The position numbers and the translations under genes are program-made. From Pseudomonas sp. FP2309 (lineage in GTDB: Bacteria > Pseudomonadota > Gammaproteobacteria > Pseudomonadales > Pseudomonadaceae): 64,000 nt of DNA. The stretch lies in assembly GCF_030687575.1 (NCBI RefSeq), contig NZ_CP117439.1:3835501-3899500 (forward strand), written 5' to 3'. Under the pieces are notes generated by a model. That model was not told where the DNA came from and did no database searches. It saw only the letters and a program-made list of their open reading frames with translations. This document shows, piece by piece, positions 17,612-26,675 of this stretch (its first letter is position 1; each line of letters starts with the position of its first letter).

Positions 17612-17822
17612 TACGTTCTCTCCTTTCTTATTGGCGCATGCCTATTACCGTTCGGATTCCTCCTATAGACAGGCGATATAAACGTTGAGGCCGCAGAGAG
17701 TTACATAACGGATGGAATCAGTGCGCAGAGAGGCCAACAAACAGCCGATCCCAACAAAAACTTAGGCTTCTTCCCACAGCAACTTCCACCTTACCGGGGT
17801 TGAAGAGCCTAATCAGTGGACC

Positions 17823-18353
17823 TCAGTCGTCCAAGCCTGGGAAACGACGGGCAATAGCGTCGCGAGTGAACTCGGGCGCTGCGCCTTTTTGCCCACTGGA
17901 TAAACGCAATGCCACCACATGCGGGTTCTCACCCATATCAAACCAGTGCGCCACGCCTGCCGGGATGATCAACAGATCGTTTTTCTCACAGCGCACGGCG
18001 TAGACGTAATCGCCAGCGTGCACGTTGAACAAGCCCTGGCCGGCGATGAAAAAAAGCGCCTCATCTTGTTTATTGCGTCGCTCATCAAGGTACTGCGCGC
18101 GCAGTTCGGCTTTCTGTGGGTGCTCGCTGGTGATGCTGAGCACGTCCACGTGCGCGTAGCCAAGGGCGTCGACTTGCGTCCGGTACGCCGCGATCATCGC
18201 AGCGTCGCTGGCGCCCTTCTCGATCGGGCTGGGCTGCCAGCGCTCGAACCGCACGCCGTGCTCGGCCAGAGCGGCGGCGATGTCGTCGGCATGGGTCAGC
18301 ACCTTGTTCGGGGTATCCGGCGTAGTAACGGAGTAGACGGCGACATAACTCAT
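17823..18353 (-). CDS. Acireductone dioxygenase-like cupin lacking the HxH metal motif
   Basis: A 176-residue protein clearly homologous to acireductone dioxygenase (MtnD): PNKVLTHADDIAAALAEHGVRFERW, EHPQKAELRAQYL, CEKNDLL, AHWFDMGENPHVVALRL and a final RRFPGLDD. In MtnD the metal is held by H-x-H, a Glu four residues on and a later His. Here EHTHGEDE-type sequence is replaced by ERRNKQDE, so both first His are lost, while the Glu and the AHWFDMG His remain. It is therefore unlikely to run the normal methionine-salvage reaction. Its start overlaps the MFS gene stop by 4 bp, indicating one transcript. Confidence 0.8.
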   Translation of the reverse strand: MSYVAVYSVTTPDTPNKVLTHADDIAAALAEHGVRFERWQPSPIEKGASDAAMIAAYRTQVDALGYAHVDVLSITSEHPQKAELRAQYLDERRNKQDEALFFIAGQGLFNVHAGDYVYAVRCEKNDLLIIPAGVAHWFDMGENPHVVALRLSSGQKGAAPEFTRDAIARRFPGLDD

Positions 18354-19510
18354 TGAAGGGTTCCTTGGTTCTGCTCGTGCATTCGAAGACCAATGATAAC
18401 GGCTGCGGCCAGGGCGGCGACGCTGGCGATACTAAAGGTGAAGGTGGGCCCCAGCAGGTTCCAGCTATAGCCGGAATACAGCGCGCCCAGCGCACCGCCG
18501 GTGCCGGCCAGAGCGGCGTACAGGGCTTGGCCCTGGCCTTGTTGTTTATCGCCGAAACTGCGTTGTACAAAGGCAATCGCGGCCGCGTGAAAGCTGCCGA
18601 ACGTGGCGGCGTGCATCACCTGCGCCAGCAGCAGCACCCAAAAGTATTCGGCAAACGAGCCCAACAGCAACCAACGCAGCGCCGCCAACAGGAAACTGGC
18701 CAGCAGCACCCGGCGCACCGAAAAGCGCGTGAGGATGCGGCTCATGCCCAGGAACATCAGCACTTCGGCCACCACCCCCAGGGCCCACAGCATACCGATC
18801 ACGCCTCGGCTGTAGCCCAAGTGTTCGAGGTGCAGGGTGAGGAAGGTGTAGTACGGGCCATGGCTCATTTGCATCAATGCCACGCAAACGTAAAACGCCA
18901 GCACGCCAGGGCTGCGCAGTTGCCTGAGGAACCCATCGCCCGCCAGGCGATTACCCCCGGTCGCAGGCTGCGCGTTCGGCACCCACAGGCTGGCGCCAAT
19001 GATGCCGGCCATGATCACCACAATGACCACCGGATAAATGTCCAGGCTCAGCCAATCGAACAGGCGGCCCATTATCACAACGGTGAGGATAAAACCGATG
19101 GAGCCCCACAAGCGCACCTGGCTGTAGCGCGATGTCTGGTGTTGCAAATGAGCCAGAGTGATCACTTCAAACTGAGGCAGCACCGCGTGCCAGAAGAACG
19201 CATGCAAGGCCATCACCAGCGCCAGCCAGGCATAGGTTTTGCTGAAGAAAACCAGCGAAAAACTGATCAGCGTGCACACCGCGCCAAAACGCACGATGGC
19301 CAGGCGTCGGCCGCTGTAGTCCCCCAGCCAGCCCCACAGGTTGGGGGCCACGCAACGCATGAGCATGGGGATGGCCACCAGCTCACCGATGCGCGCGCTG
19401 GAGAAGCCCAGATGATCGAAGTACAGCGCGAGGAACGGCGCTGTCGCCCCGAGCAGGGCGAAGTAGAACAGGTAGAAGCTGGAAAGGCGCCAATAAGGAA
19501 GGGCTGTCAC
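18350..19510 (-). CDS. MFS transporter, HcaT/3-phenylpropionate-like family
   Basis: A 386-residue integral membrane protein with 12 predicted helices. The start LPYWRLSSFYLFYFALLGATAPFLALYF and the loop GWLGDYSGRRLAIVR are typical of the MFS_1_like/HcaT group. GTG 19510 is the start, 10 bases after the aroC stop. From memory P. aeruginosa has the same order aroC, MFS, then the methionine-salvage genes mtnBDC, so the ancestral role may concern methylthio compounds. Substrate unknown. Confidence 0.83.
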   Translation of the reverse strand: MTALPYWRLSSFYLFYFALLGATAPFLALYFDHLGFSSARIGELVAIPMLMRCVAPNLWGWLGDYSGRRLAIVRFGAVCTLISFSLVFFSKTYAWLALVMALHAFFWHAVLPQFEVITLAHLQHQTSRYSQVRLWGSIGFILTVVIMGRLFDWLSLDIYPVVIVVIMAGIIGASLWVPNAQPATGGNRLAGDGFLRQLRSPGVLAFYVCVALMQMSHGPYYTFLTLHLEHLGYSRGVIGMLWALGVVAEVLMFLGMSRILTRFSVRRVLLASFLLAALRWLLLGSFAEYFWVLLLAQVMHAATFGSFHAAAIAFVQRSFGDKQQGQGQALYAALAGTGGALGALYSGYSWNLLGPTFTFSIASVAALAAAVIIGLRMHEQNQGTLQ

Positions 19511-19520
19511 AACCAGCCCG

Positions 19521-20612
19521 TCACAGCTGGCCCAGCACCGGTGTGCTCACACGCACATCCGCGTTTTGCCCACGGTTGCGCAGCAGGTGATCCATCAGCA
19601 CGATGGCCATCATCGCCTCGGCAATCGGCGTGGCACGGATACCGACGCACGGGTCGTGACGGCCCTTGGTAATCACGTCCACCGGATGACCGTGTACATC
19701 GATTGAGCGGCCCGGCGTGGTGATGCTCGACGTGGCCTTGAGCGCCAGGTGCGCAACGATCGGCTGGCCGGAGGAAATACCACCGAGGATGCCGCCGGCG
19801 TTGTTGCTGAGGAAGCCTTCAGGGGTCAGCTCATCGCGGTGTTCGGTGCCCCGCTGGGAGACACACGCGAAACCGGCGCCGATTTCCACACCCTTGACTG
19901 CGTTGATGCTCATCAGCGCATGGGCCAATTCTGCGTCGAGGCGGTCGAAGATCGGTTCGCCCAGGCCAGGCTTCACGCCTTCGGCCACCACGGTGATTTT
20001 GGCGCCCACCGAGTCCTGATCACGGCGCAACTGGTCCATGTAGGCTTCCAGCTCCGGCACTTTGTCCGGGTCCGGGCAGAAAAAGGCGTTGTCCGCCACG
20101 CAGTCCCAAGTCTTGAACGGAATCTCGATCGGGCCCAACTGGCTCATGTAGCCACGGATCACGATGCCCTGGGTGGCCAGGTACTTCTTGGCAATGGCGC
20201 CGGCGGCCACGCGCATCGCGGTTTCGCGCGCCGAGCTGCGGCCACCGCCACGGTAGTCGCGTTCGCCGTATTTGTGGTGGTAGGTGTAGTCGGCATGGGC
20301 CGGGCGGAACAGGTCCTTGATCGCCGAGTAGTCCTTGGACTTCTGGTCGGTGTTGCGGATCAGCAGGCCGATAGAGCACCCGGTGGTGCGGCCTTCGAAC
20401 ACGCCGGAGAGGATCTCGACTTCGTCGGGCTCCTGGCGCTGAGTGGTGTGGCGACTGGTGCCGGGCTTGCGCCGGTCGAGGTCACGCTGCAGGTCTTCCA
20501 GGGACAGCTCGAGGCCGGGCGGGCAGCCGTCGACAATGGCGACCAACGCCGGGCCATGGCTTTCGCCCGCGGTGGTGACAGTGAACAGCTTGCCGAAGGT
20601 ATTGCCGGACAT
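19521..20612 (-). CDS. aroC: Chorismate synthase
   Basis: A 363-residue enzyme with the AroC signatures [18 protein letters not shown] near the start, [19 protein letters not shown] near residue 122, and a C-terminal RATPIAEAM. It converts 5-enolpyruvylshikimate-3-phosphate to chorismate using reduced FMN, the last common step to aromatic amino acids, folate and, in this organism, chorismate-derived metabolites. Length is normal. It heads a probable operon with the MFS and MtnD-like genes. Confidence 0.97.
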   Translation of the reverse strand: MSGNTFGKLFTVTTAGESHGPALVAIVDGCPPGLELSLEDLQRDLDRRKPGTSRHTTQRQEPDEVEILSGVFEGRTTGCSIGLLIRNTDQKSKDYSAIKDLFRPAHADYTYHHKYGERDYRGGGRSSARETAMRVAAGAIAKKYLATQGIVIRGYMSQLGPIEIPFKTWDCVADNAFFCPDPDKVPELEAYMDQLRRDQDSVGAKITVVAEGVKPGLGEPIFDRLDAELAHALMSINAVKGVEIGAGFACVSQRGTEHRDELTPEGFLSNNAGGILGGISSGQPIVAHLALKATSSITTPGRSIDVHGHPVDVITKGRHDPCVGIRATPIAEAMMAIVLMDHLLRNRGQNADVRVSTPVLGQL

Positions 20613-20754
20613 GCAGAGCGCTCCGTGAAATCAGTTGAATCAAGTCAACCGTAATAACTTAAGGCGGCCAGTATACGCAGGCTAACCGACTAGTTCATCC
20701 TCGAAACCTTCCCGGTAGGCGCCTGTCCAACCGGCACCTTCCCATGATGGCGCG

Positions 20755-21714
20755 ATGATGCTTCGAGTTCTGCTGCTAACCCTCACCTTGTTTACCGCCG
20801 TGGCCCACGCCGCCCCTGTCGTGCTGCAACGGCCCATCAGCCTGGACACCGGCAGCGGCGAGCTGTTTGGCTCGCTGTTACTGCCACAGTCGGATAAACC
20901 CGTGCCTGTGGTGCTGATCATCGCCGGCTCCGGGCCCACCGATCGTAACGGCAACAGCGCCGACGGCGCGCGCAACGACAGCCTCAAGCGCCTGGCCTGG
21001 GTGCTCGCCCGGCACAATATCGCCAGCGTGCGCTATGACAAGCGCGGTGTGGCCGCCAGCCTCGCCGCCACGCCGGACGAGCGCAATCTGACCCTCGACG
21101 CCTACGTCGCCGACGCGGTGGCCTGGGGCCAATTGCTCAAGGCCGACAAGCGCATGGGCCCGCTGATTGTGCTCGGTCACAGCGAAGGCGCGCTGGTGGC
21201 CGCCCTCGCGGCGCCGCAGTTGGACCCTGCAGGCGTCATCTCCCTGTCCGGCAGCGCACGCCCGGTGGACCAGGTGATCCGCCAGCAACTGGCTGACCAC
21301 ATGCCACCTGCCCTGCTGCTGCGCAGCAATGAAATCCTCGATCATCTCAAGGCCGGCCAAGTGGACACCGACGTGCCTGCCCCGCTTCAGGGAATTTTCC
21401 GCCCCAGCGTCCAGCCTTATCTCATCAGCCTGTTTCGCGCCGACCCCGCGGCGGCCTTCGCCAAACTGCGCATGCCTGCGCTGATCATCCAGGGCACCAA
21501 CGATATTCAGGTCGGTGTCGGCGACGCCAGGCAGCTCAAACGCGCCAAACCCGACGCGCAGTTGACGCTGATCGAAGGCATGAACCACGTGATGCGCATC
21601 GTGCCCAACGAGGTCAAACAGCAACTGGCCTCCTACAACGACCCGCAATTGCCCCTCGCCGCTGAGCTGGGCGACCGTGTAGTGCGGTTTATCGCCGGAC
21701 TTCAATCCCGTTAA
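20755..21714 (+). CDS. Exported alpha/beta hydrolase
   Basis: A 319-residue serine hydrolase with a signal peptide (residues 1-20, LLLTLTLFTAVAHA/AP). The oxyanion region is VVLIIAGSGPTDRNG, the nucleophile elbow GHSEG near residue 142, and the late His lies in EGMNHVMR near 283. Family relatives act on small esters; substrate unknown. ATG 20755 and ATG 20758 are both possible starts. The gene lies between aroC (divergent) and a membrane-anchored hypothetical, an order I recall from P. aeruginosa. Confidence 0.83.
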   Translation: MMLRVLLLTLTLFTAVAHAAPVVLQRPISLDTGSGELFGSLLLPQSDKPVPVVLIIAGSGPTDRNGNSADGARNDSLKRLAWVLARHNIASVRYDKRGVAASLAATPDERNLTLDAYVADAVAWGQLLKADKRMGPLIVLGHSEGALVAALAAPQLDPAGVISLSGSARPVDQVIRQQLADHMPPALLLRSNEILDHLKAGQVDTDVPAPLQGIFRPSVQPYLISLFRADPAAAFAKLRMPALIIQGTNDIQVGVGDARQLKRAKPDAQLTLIEGMNHVMRIVPNEVKQQLASYNDPQLPLAAELGDRVVRFIAGLQSR

Positions 21715-21813
21715 GCGACAAATTGCCTCCAGTCCTGGCGACAGCGGCCGATAAGTCCAGGGTCGACAGAAACAAGACAGTCGACTCGCTGGGCTTGGAC
21801 AGGATCGCACCGC

Positions 21814-22620
21814 ATGACAACCTCTGAAGCAATACCCGAACCGACCGCCGAAACCGCGGTTGAAACGACCGAGGCCACCAACACCGCCCCCCTGCCGTGG
21901 GCGGACGTTCAGGCCGAGCATTTCAAGATGCTGCGCCTGGCGCCCCTGGCCACTGACCGCGCCACCGGCGTGCGGCCGCTGCGGTTCGTGCAGTTCGGTT
22001 ATGCCGAGCGCAATGACAAGCATCACAGCCTGCTGCGCATGGTTATCCAATTGCCCGGTCAGCGTGTGCGGCGCGAGCAGAACCATCTGGATATCTGGGT
22101 CGATCACGACACCCATCGCGTGCATTTCGGCCCGGGCAACAGCCTGGAGATCGAACCGGCCAACAGGGGGATCGGCCGCTTCCTGGTGGCCCAAGGCGCG
22201 GCGTGGGCAAAAAAGAAGTGGTCACACTACCGTGTCGACGGCGTCGACCTGGCCAACAAGGACGCGCTCAACGAAGCCACACGCCTGCGCCGCGATCACT
22301 TCCTGCGTGTCCAGGGCTTTGATGTGGCCTACGCCGATGTGCAGCATTTGAAAGGTAACGTGCAGCCGGGCAAGGTCAGCGATGTGCTGGACAGCTGGAA
22401 CACCGAGAAGGTGCAGTTTGTCGAGATCCTTGAAGCCGCGCAGATGCTGCAACAGGCTGAGCACAACCTGCTGGAGCAGGAAGTGAAGCTGCGCAAGGAA
22501 GAAGAAAAGGTCACCAAGTTCAAGCGCGAGGACAGCGGTCTGCGCTTTACCATCACCTGCCTGGTGGCGTTTACCGTGTTTCAGGCGGGCTTGTTGATCT
22601 GGATTGCCACTCACCGGTAA
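21814..22620 (+). CDS. Conserved hypothetical with C-terminal membrane anchor
   Basis: A 268-residue protein. The acidic Thr/Glu/Pro-rich N-terminus (residues 1-30) is probably disordered. The middle part is soluble, residues ~200-240 look like a coiled coil (QQAEHNLLEQEVKLRKEEEK), and one hydrophobic helix (ITCLVAFTVFQAGLLIWIA) ends the chain. This suggests a tail-anchored inner-membrane protein facing the cytoplasm. I do not recognise the family. Confidence 0.72.
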   Translation: MTTSEAIPEPTAETAVETTEATNTAPLPWADVQAEHFKMLRLAPLATDRATGVRPLRFVQFGYAERNDKHHSLLRMVIQLPGQRVRREQNHLDIWVDHDTHRVHFGPGNSLEIEPANRGIGRFLVAQGAAWAKKKWSHYRVDGVDLANKDALNEATRLRRDHFLRVQGFDVAYADVQHLKGNVQPGKVSDVLDSWNTEKVQFVEILEAAQMLQQAEHNLLEQEVKLRKEEEKVTKFKREDSGLRFTITCLVAFTVFQAGLLIWIATHR

Positions 22621-22652
22621 GTCACGATTTACCTGTGCATACCGAATGCAAT

Positions 22653-22680
22653 TGTGGGAACGGGCTTGCTCGTTCCCACA
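22653..22680. repeat. REP-like hairpin
   Basis: TGTGGGAACG, loop GGCTTGCT, CGTTCCCACA: a perfect 10-bp stem. The GGGCTTGCTCG centre matches the repeated intergenic hairpins of P. fluorescens. It lies between two convergent genes and may also terminate both. Confidence 0.65.
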
Positions 22681-22708
22681 TTAAATCCAGCCTTTTCAAC
22701 CTGTCAGG

Positions 22709-23617
22709 TTAAACCCGCGCAGCAAACACCGCCTGATGCGCCCGGCACTGCTCGGCCGTGAGCATGAATACCCCATGCCCACCGCGCTGGAACTCCAGCC
22801 AGGCAAAGTCCACCTCCGGGTACAGCGCTTCGACGTGCACCTGGCTGTTGCCCACTTCGACAATCAGCAAACCCTTCTCGGTCAGGTGGTCCGCCGCTTC
22901 GGCGAGCATCCGGCGTACCAGGTTCAAGCCATCGTCGCCACAGGCCAGACCCAGCTCCGGCTCGTGCTGGTACTCGTCCGGCATGTCAGCGAAATCTTCG
23001 GCATCCACGTACGGAGGGTTCGACACGATCAGGTCAAAACGCTGCCCCGGCAGGCCATCAAAGCCGTCGCCCTGCACGGTGTACACGCGCTCGTCCACGC
23101 CATGACGCTCGATATTCTGGTTAGCCACCTCCAGCGCTTCGAAGGACAAATCGCCCAACACCACTTCGGCGTCCTGGAACTCGTACGCGCAGGCGATGCC
23201 GATGCAGCCGGAGCCCGTGCACAGATCAAGGATGCGAGCCGGCGGCTGGGCCAACCAGGGTTCGAAGCGGTTTTCGATCAGTTCGCCAATCGGTGAGCGC
23301 GGGATCAACACTCGCTTGTCGACGATGAACGACATGCCGCAGAACCAGGCCTCACCCAGCAGGTAAGCGGTGGGCACGCGCTCGTGGATGCGCCGATGCA
23401 GCAAACGCTGCACGTGGGAGATTTCCTCTTCCTCCAGGTTGCAGTCCAGGTAGCTGTCGGCAATTTCCCACGGCAGGTTCAAGGCGCCGAGCACCAATTG
23501 CCGAGCTTCGTCCCAGGCATTGTCGGTACCATGGCCAAAAAACAGGTCTTCCCCATGGAAACGGCTGACAGCCCAACGGATATGGTCGCGCAGAGTGCGC
23601 AGGCGGGAAGTGATCAC
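22709..23617 (-). CDS. prmB: 50S ribosomal protein L3 N5-glutamine methyltransferase
   Basis: A 302-residue SAM-dependent methyltransferase of the HemK/PrmB family. The SAM loop is [14 protein letters not shown] near residue 137 and the glutamine-methylation motif [11 protein letters not shown] is near 208. PrmB rather than PrmA-type HemK is favoured by the N-terminal helical region [23 protein letters not shown] and the length. It methylates Gln of ribosomal protein L3. Confidence 0.93.
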   Translation of the reverse strand: MITSRLRTLRDHIRWAVSRFHGEDLFFGHGTDNAWDEARQLVLGALNLPWEIADSYLDCNLEEEEISHVQRLLHRRIHERVPTAYLLGEAWFCGMSFIVDKRVLIPRSPIGELIENRFEPWLAQPPARILDLCTGSGCIGIACAYEFQDAEVVLGDLSFEALEVANQNIERHGVDERVYTVQGDGFDGLPGQRFDLIVSNPPYVDAEDFADMPDEYQHEPELGLACGDDGLNLVRRMLAEAADHLTEKGLLIVEVGNSQVHVEALYPEVDFAWLEFQRGGHGVFMLTAEQCRAHQAVFAARV

Positions 23618-23855
23618 GGGGCAAGCTCCTGGAAAAAACGACTGGCGATTCTAACAGCCTTCGCCTGTACCGACGATGTACGAAAACGTGTTGCCATACG
23701 TCGGATTTCATCCAATTTGCCGGCATTGTGGTAAACAAGCCCACCTCTTGACATGGCTGCACGCCAGCAACGGCGTACCTTACGATCGTAGCGATTCACA
23801 GAACCGCTCAGCCAGTGGACAATGTCGCAAAAGCCCCCCTCACAGGAGCCCCAGA

Positions 23856-24446
23856 ATGTCCGTTCCAAAGACGATGTTTCAACTCAGCGGTCGTGGTTAC
23901 GCAGCTGCCAACCTTGCCCATGCGACCCTCGTGATCATCGACGCCCAGAAGGAATACCTCAGTGGCCCACTCGCCCTTTCGGGCATGGACGCCGCCGTCG
24001 GCAACATCAAACAACTGGTCGGTGCTGCACGCAACGCCGGGCGCCCGATCGTGCATGTGCGCCACTTGGGCACCGTCGGCGGCCTGTTTGACCCGCAAGG
24101 CGAGCGCGGGGAGTTCATTCCCGGCCTCGAGCCTGAAGGTGACGAGACCATCATCGGCAAGCTGCTGCCGAGCGCTTTCCACGGCACTGGCCTGGAAAAA
24201 CACCTGCAGGACCTCGGTTCCCTGGACCTGATCGTCTGCGGCTTCATGAGCCACTCCAGCGTCAGCACCAGCGTGCGCGCCGCCAAGAACCTGGGCTTTC
24301 GCTGCACCCTGGTGGAAGACGCCTGTGCCACCCGTGACCTGCCCTATAAAGGCGGCATCCTGACTGCCGAGCACGTGCAGCAGACGGAGATGGCAATCAT
24401 GGCCGACAACTTCGCCACCCTCGCGCTGACCAAAGACCTGATCTGA
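23856..24446 (+). CDS. Isochorismatase-family hydrolase lacking the nucleophilic cysteine
   Basis: A 196-residue protein of the isochorismatase-like fold. The first catalytic Asp is in LVIIDAQKEYL and the third motif is CGFMSHSSVSTSVRAA. In cysteine hydrolases of this fold that motif has a Cys before the V; here it is Ser. True isochorismatases also lack the Cys, so activity on a vinyl ether substrate is possible, while amidase activity is unlikely. I start at ATG 23856 after CAGGAG; the longer open frame upstream is not family-like. Substrate unknown. Confidence 0.82.
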   Translation: MSVPKTMFQLSGRGYAAANLAHATLVIIDAQKEYLSGPLALSGMDAAVGNIKQLVGAARNAGRPIVHVRHLGTVGGLFDPQGERGEFIPGLEPEGDETIIGKLLPSAFHGTGLEKHLQDLGSLDLIVCGFMSHSSVSTSVRAAKNLGFRCTLVEDACATRDLPYKGGILTAEHVQQTEMAIMADNFATLALTKDLI

Positions 24447-24581
24447 TCGACCTCCCGGTGAGCGGTGCTTCAGTGGCCCGCTCATCTGCAAAGCCTGCTC
24501 ATTTGGCGCATTTGCCTCCCGTACAGGAACAACCTGTGCATCTTCCGGTCGAAGGGCCGATACCCTGGAGGAAAGGTCGGA

Positions 24582-24902
24582 ATGAAGATATCCGATGGTT
24601 TTGACGCTCGTCGCTTGCGCCCCAAGGGCCCGAGTAATTGGCGTCTGCGCCTGGTGGCCGGCATTGCCGCACTGCTGGCGATCGTAGGTCTGTTGTTGGC
24701 CGGCGCTGGTGGCGCCGGTTTGTTGGGTCACTCGCCGGCGCTCGGGGAACTGAATGCCAGCCCAGGCGGTGCAGCCCTCTTGCTCGGCGTCGGGCTGGTG
24801 GTGCTGTGGTTGGGCGTGTGGTTGTGGCGCCGCAGCCGGCGCAAAATGCGCCAGCCGCTGTCGCTGAACATCGCCTCACACCTGATGAAAAAGCACGACT
24901 AG
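24582..24902 (+). CDS. Small membrane protein, hypothetical
   Basis: A 106-residue protein with a basic N-terminus, two hydrophobic helices (about residues 24-48 and 64-81) joined by a Gly/Ala-rich loop, and a basic cytoplasmic tail (RRSRRKMRQ). The ribosome site GGAGGAAAGG is very strong. I do not recognise a family. It lies between the isochorismatase-like gene and smr. Confidence 0.72.
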   Translation: MKISDGFDARRLRPKGPSNWRLRLVAGIAALLAIVGLLLAGAGGAGLLGHSPALGELNASPGGAALLLGVGLVVLWLGVWLWRRSRRKMRQPLSLNIASHLMKKHD

Positions 24903-24976
24903 TGGCGCTTGGATAGCGTTTCCTGCGCCCAGGCCGCCGCGATTAGGTAAACTGCCCGCCCTTCGCGGAGGCTGAC

Positions 24977-25534
24977 ATGCAAGACGACGACTTTTCCCTG
25001 TTCAAAAACGAGCTGCGCGGCGTCAAGCCGATCAAGCACGACCGCGCCGACACCGGCAAACCCAAGGCTGACCGGGCGCAGATCGCCAAACTGCGCCAGG
25101 CCGCGACCGTGCGCACCGACGCCACCACGGTCGATGGCCTGTCGGACCAGTTCGTGATCGACGTGGGCCCTGAAGATGAGCTGATGTGGGCGCGCGACGG
25201 CGTGCAGGAAAGCCAGATACGTAAGCTCAAGGCCGGCCAGATCCCCTTCGAAGGCAGCCTGGACCTGCACGGCATGACCGTAGAGAAAGCCCGCGAAACC
25301 CTGTGGGCCTTCCTGGCCGAAGCCACCAAGTTCGAAATCCGCTGCGTGCGCGTCACCCACGGCAAGGCCGTGCGCCTGGATGGCAAGCGGCCAATGATCA
25401 AAAGCCACGTCAATACCTGGCTGCGTCAGCATGCCCAGGTACTCGGCTTTACCTCGTGCCAGGCCCGCCACGGCGGCGCGGGTGCGGTGTATGTGATGCT
25501 CAAGCGTATGATGATGGAAGGGCGCGACGAGTAA
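24977..25534 (+). CDS. Smr domain protein (SmrA/YdaL type)
   Basis: A 185-residue protein with a C-terminal Smr domain. The LDLHGMTVEKARETLWAFL motif near residue 95 and VRVTHGKAVRLDGKRPMIKSHVNTWL near 130 are diagnostic. Small stand-alone Smr proteins are structure-dependent DNA or RNA endonucleases; the E. coli SmrB relative cuts mRNA at collided ribosomes. The charged N-terminal ~85 residues are typical. A terminator follows directly. Confidence 0.9.
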   Translation: MQDDDFSLFKNELRGVKPIKHDRADTGKPKADRAQIAKLRQAATVRTDATTVDGLSDQFVIDVGPEDELMWARDGVQESQIRKLKAGQIPFEGSLDLHGMTVEKARETLWAFLAEATKFEIRCVRVTHGKAVRLDGKRPMIKSHVNTWLRQHAQVLGFTSCQARHGGAGAVYVMLKRMMMEGRDE

Positions 25535-25542
25535 AAATAAAA

Positions 25543-25574
25543 AAGCCCAGTACGCTGGCTGGGCTTCCTTTTTC
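25543..25574 (+). terminator. Rho-independent terminator after smr
   Basis: AAGCCCAG and CTGGGCTT form an 8-bp stem around TACGCTGG, followed by CCTTTTT and preceded by a run of A, so it works for smr (+) and probably also for the convergent zeta module (-). Confidence 0.85.
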
Positions 25575-25578
25575 GCGT

Positions 25579-25767
25579 CTATTCGCTGGCGAGCTCTTTA
25601 GCCCTTTTTTCTCTAGCCAGGGAAATCACGGCTTTTTGCATCGTGATCGCAGTATTGGCTGCGCTTCGATAAACCGCTCGCCTCTCTTCTACCGAACAGC
25701 TTCGGAAAAAATCGGACAGGGTCGTTGAAGGGTATTTTTCTAATGCTTCCGTGATTTCGCCTTTCAT
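25579..25767 (-). CDS. Small partner of the zeta toxin, hypothetical (possible antitoxin)
   Basis: A 62-residue, helix-rich protein starting MKGEITEALEKYPSTTLSDFF and ending in a Lys/Arg/Glu-rich helix. Its ATG overlaps the zeta toxin stop codon by 4 bp (ATGA), so the two are translationally coupled. It does not look like the epsilon antitoxin, which is larger and normally encoded upstream. The shared low GC of the pair supports joint transfer. Antitoxin function is inference from position only. Confidence 0.55.
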   Translation of the reverse strand: MKGEITEALEKYPSTTLSDFFRSCSVEERRAVYRSAANTAITMQKAVISLAREKRAKELASE

Positions 25768-26492
25768 GAGGCTACTCCGGTCAACAATTGCTCAAGTTGA
25801 TCTGGATGGTAGGGCTGCCTGACCAGTTCGTCAATTTCGTCGGTTGAAAGGTCAATACCAATCTCGGCGTCGCTTCCATCGGTGTCTTTTAGAATGACGT
25901 CGACCTGAAGATCTCCCAGAAACTCACGTTTCAGTTGGCATACGGTTACCTTGGATGCGTAGAACTGGCGTACGAATTCCATGCAGGGGATATTTCTGCC
26001 TTCTATGGCCTCGCGCGCAAGCACAAACTCCCACGCCAGTTGCGGCTTCTGATAAACATAGATGACTTGAACCGACCGGTTTGCCTTATCAAGCGCACGT
26101 TGAACATTTTTTCGCGCAACGTCGAGATTCGCCAGTGTCCCATCCAGAATAAACGACTGCTGCTGGTAAACAAGGTCAATGGCCCGCTCAACCATGACAG
26201 TTACACCACGCTGAAAAAGACTCGAATTCGCACCGGTGTACACGGGAAAATACGCTCTGAAATCGTCTGGGTCGATACGAAGAGCCTTGGCACCATGGAT
26301 TTCCATCAATTGGATAAAGGACTTTGATACTTCCGTCTTACCCGCGCCAGGAGAACCGGCCATAAAGACCGAGACGGGATACTCTTCGCCTGGATAGCGC
26401 TCCAAACAAGCCAATTCCCTGGCTATGCGTGTCCGATTAGCCTTGGCAAAAAGCACGGCCCGCTCAGAAATGCTTCGTTCCAGTGGTGTCAT
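25764..26492 (-). CDS. Zeta toxin family protein
   Basis: A 242-residue P-loop kinase of the zeta/PezT family. The Walker A motif GSPGAGKTE is at residues 46-54, and RIDPDDFRAYFP near 72-83 is the family motif carrying the catalytic Asp. FILDGTLAN near 120 and VYQKPQLAWEFVLAREAIEGRNIP near 150 match the zeta kinase core. Zeta toxins phosphorylate UDP-N-acetylglucosamine and block cell-wall synthesis. I start at ATG 26492 after a perfect AGGAGG; the frame upstream of it lacks a better site. GC is about 51% in three lines I counted, against about 67% in smr, so this is probably acquired DNA. Confidence 0.85.
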   Translation of the reverse strand: MTPLERSISERAVLFAKANRTRIARELACLERYPGEEYPVSVFMAGSPGAGKTEVSKSFIQLMEIHGAKALRIDPDDFRAYFPVYTGANSSLFQRGVTVMVERAIDLVYQQQSFILDGTLANLDVARKNVQRALDKANRSVQVIYVYQKPQLAWEFVLAREAIEGRNIPCMEFVRQFYASKVTVCQLKREFLGDLQVDVILKDTDGSDAEIGIDLSTDEIDELVRQPYHPDQLEQLLTGVAS

Positions 26493-26675
26493 CGAGTCCT
26501 CCTGACTGGAGACCGACTCTAACATCAGCATCGACCAGGAATACACCTGTCGGCATACCTACGCTACTATGTGCGCCAATAATCAGCGCACACTGCGGTA
26601 TTTGCGGTGAAAAAACGCTTCACATTGGTACAGGCATACACCGTACCGTTCTGCAACCCATACGGAAACAGTGCT

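Noticed and set aside
18353..19672. Plus-strand open frame of 439 codons opposite the MFS and aroC genes
   Set aside because: Spans two well-identified minus-strand genes and has no family features.
20878..22194. Minus-strand open frame of 438 codons
   Set aside because: Antisense to the alpha/beta hydrolase, which has a signal peptide and catalytic motifs.
26607..26675. Upstream GTG start for folE adding 23 residues
   Set aside because: The added residues lack family similarity; GTG 26676 gives the normal 181-residue FolE.
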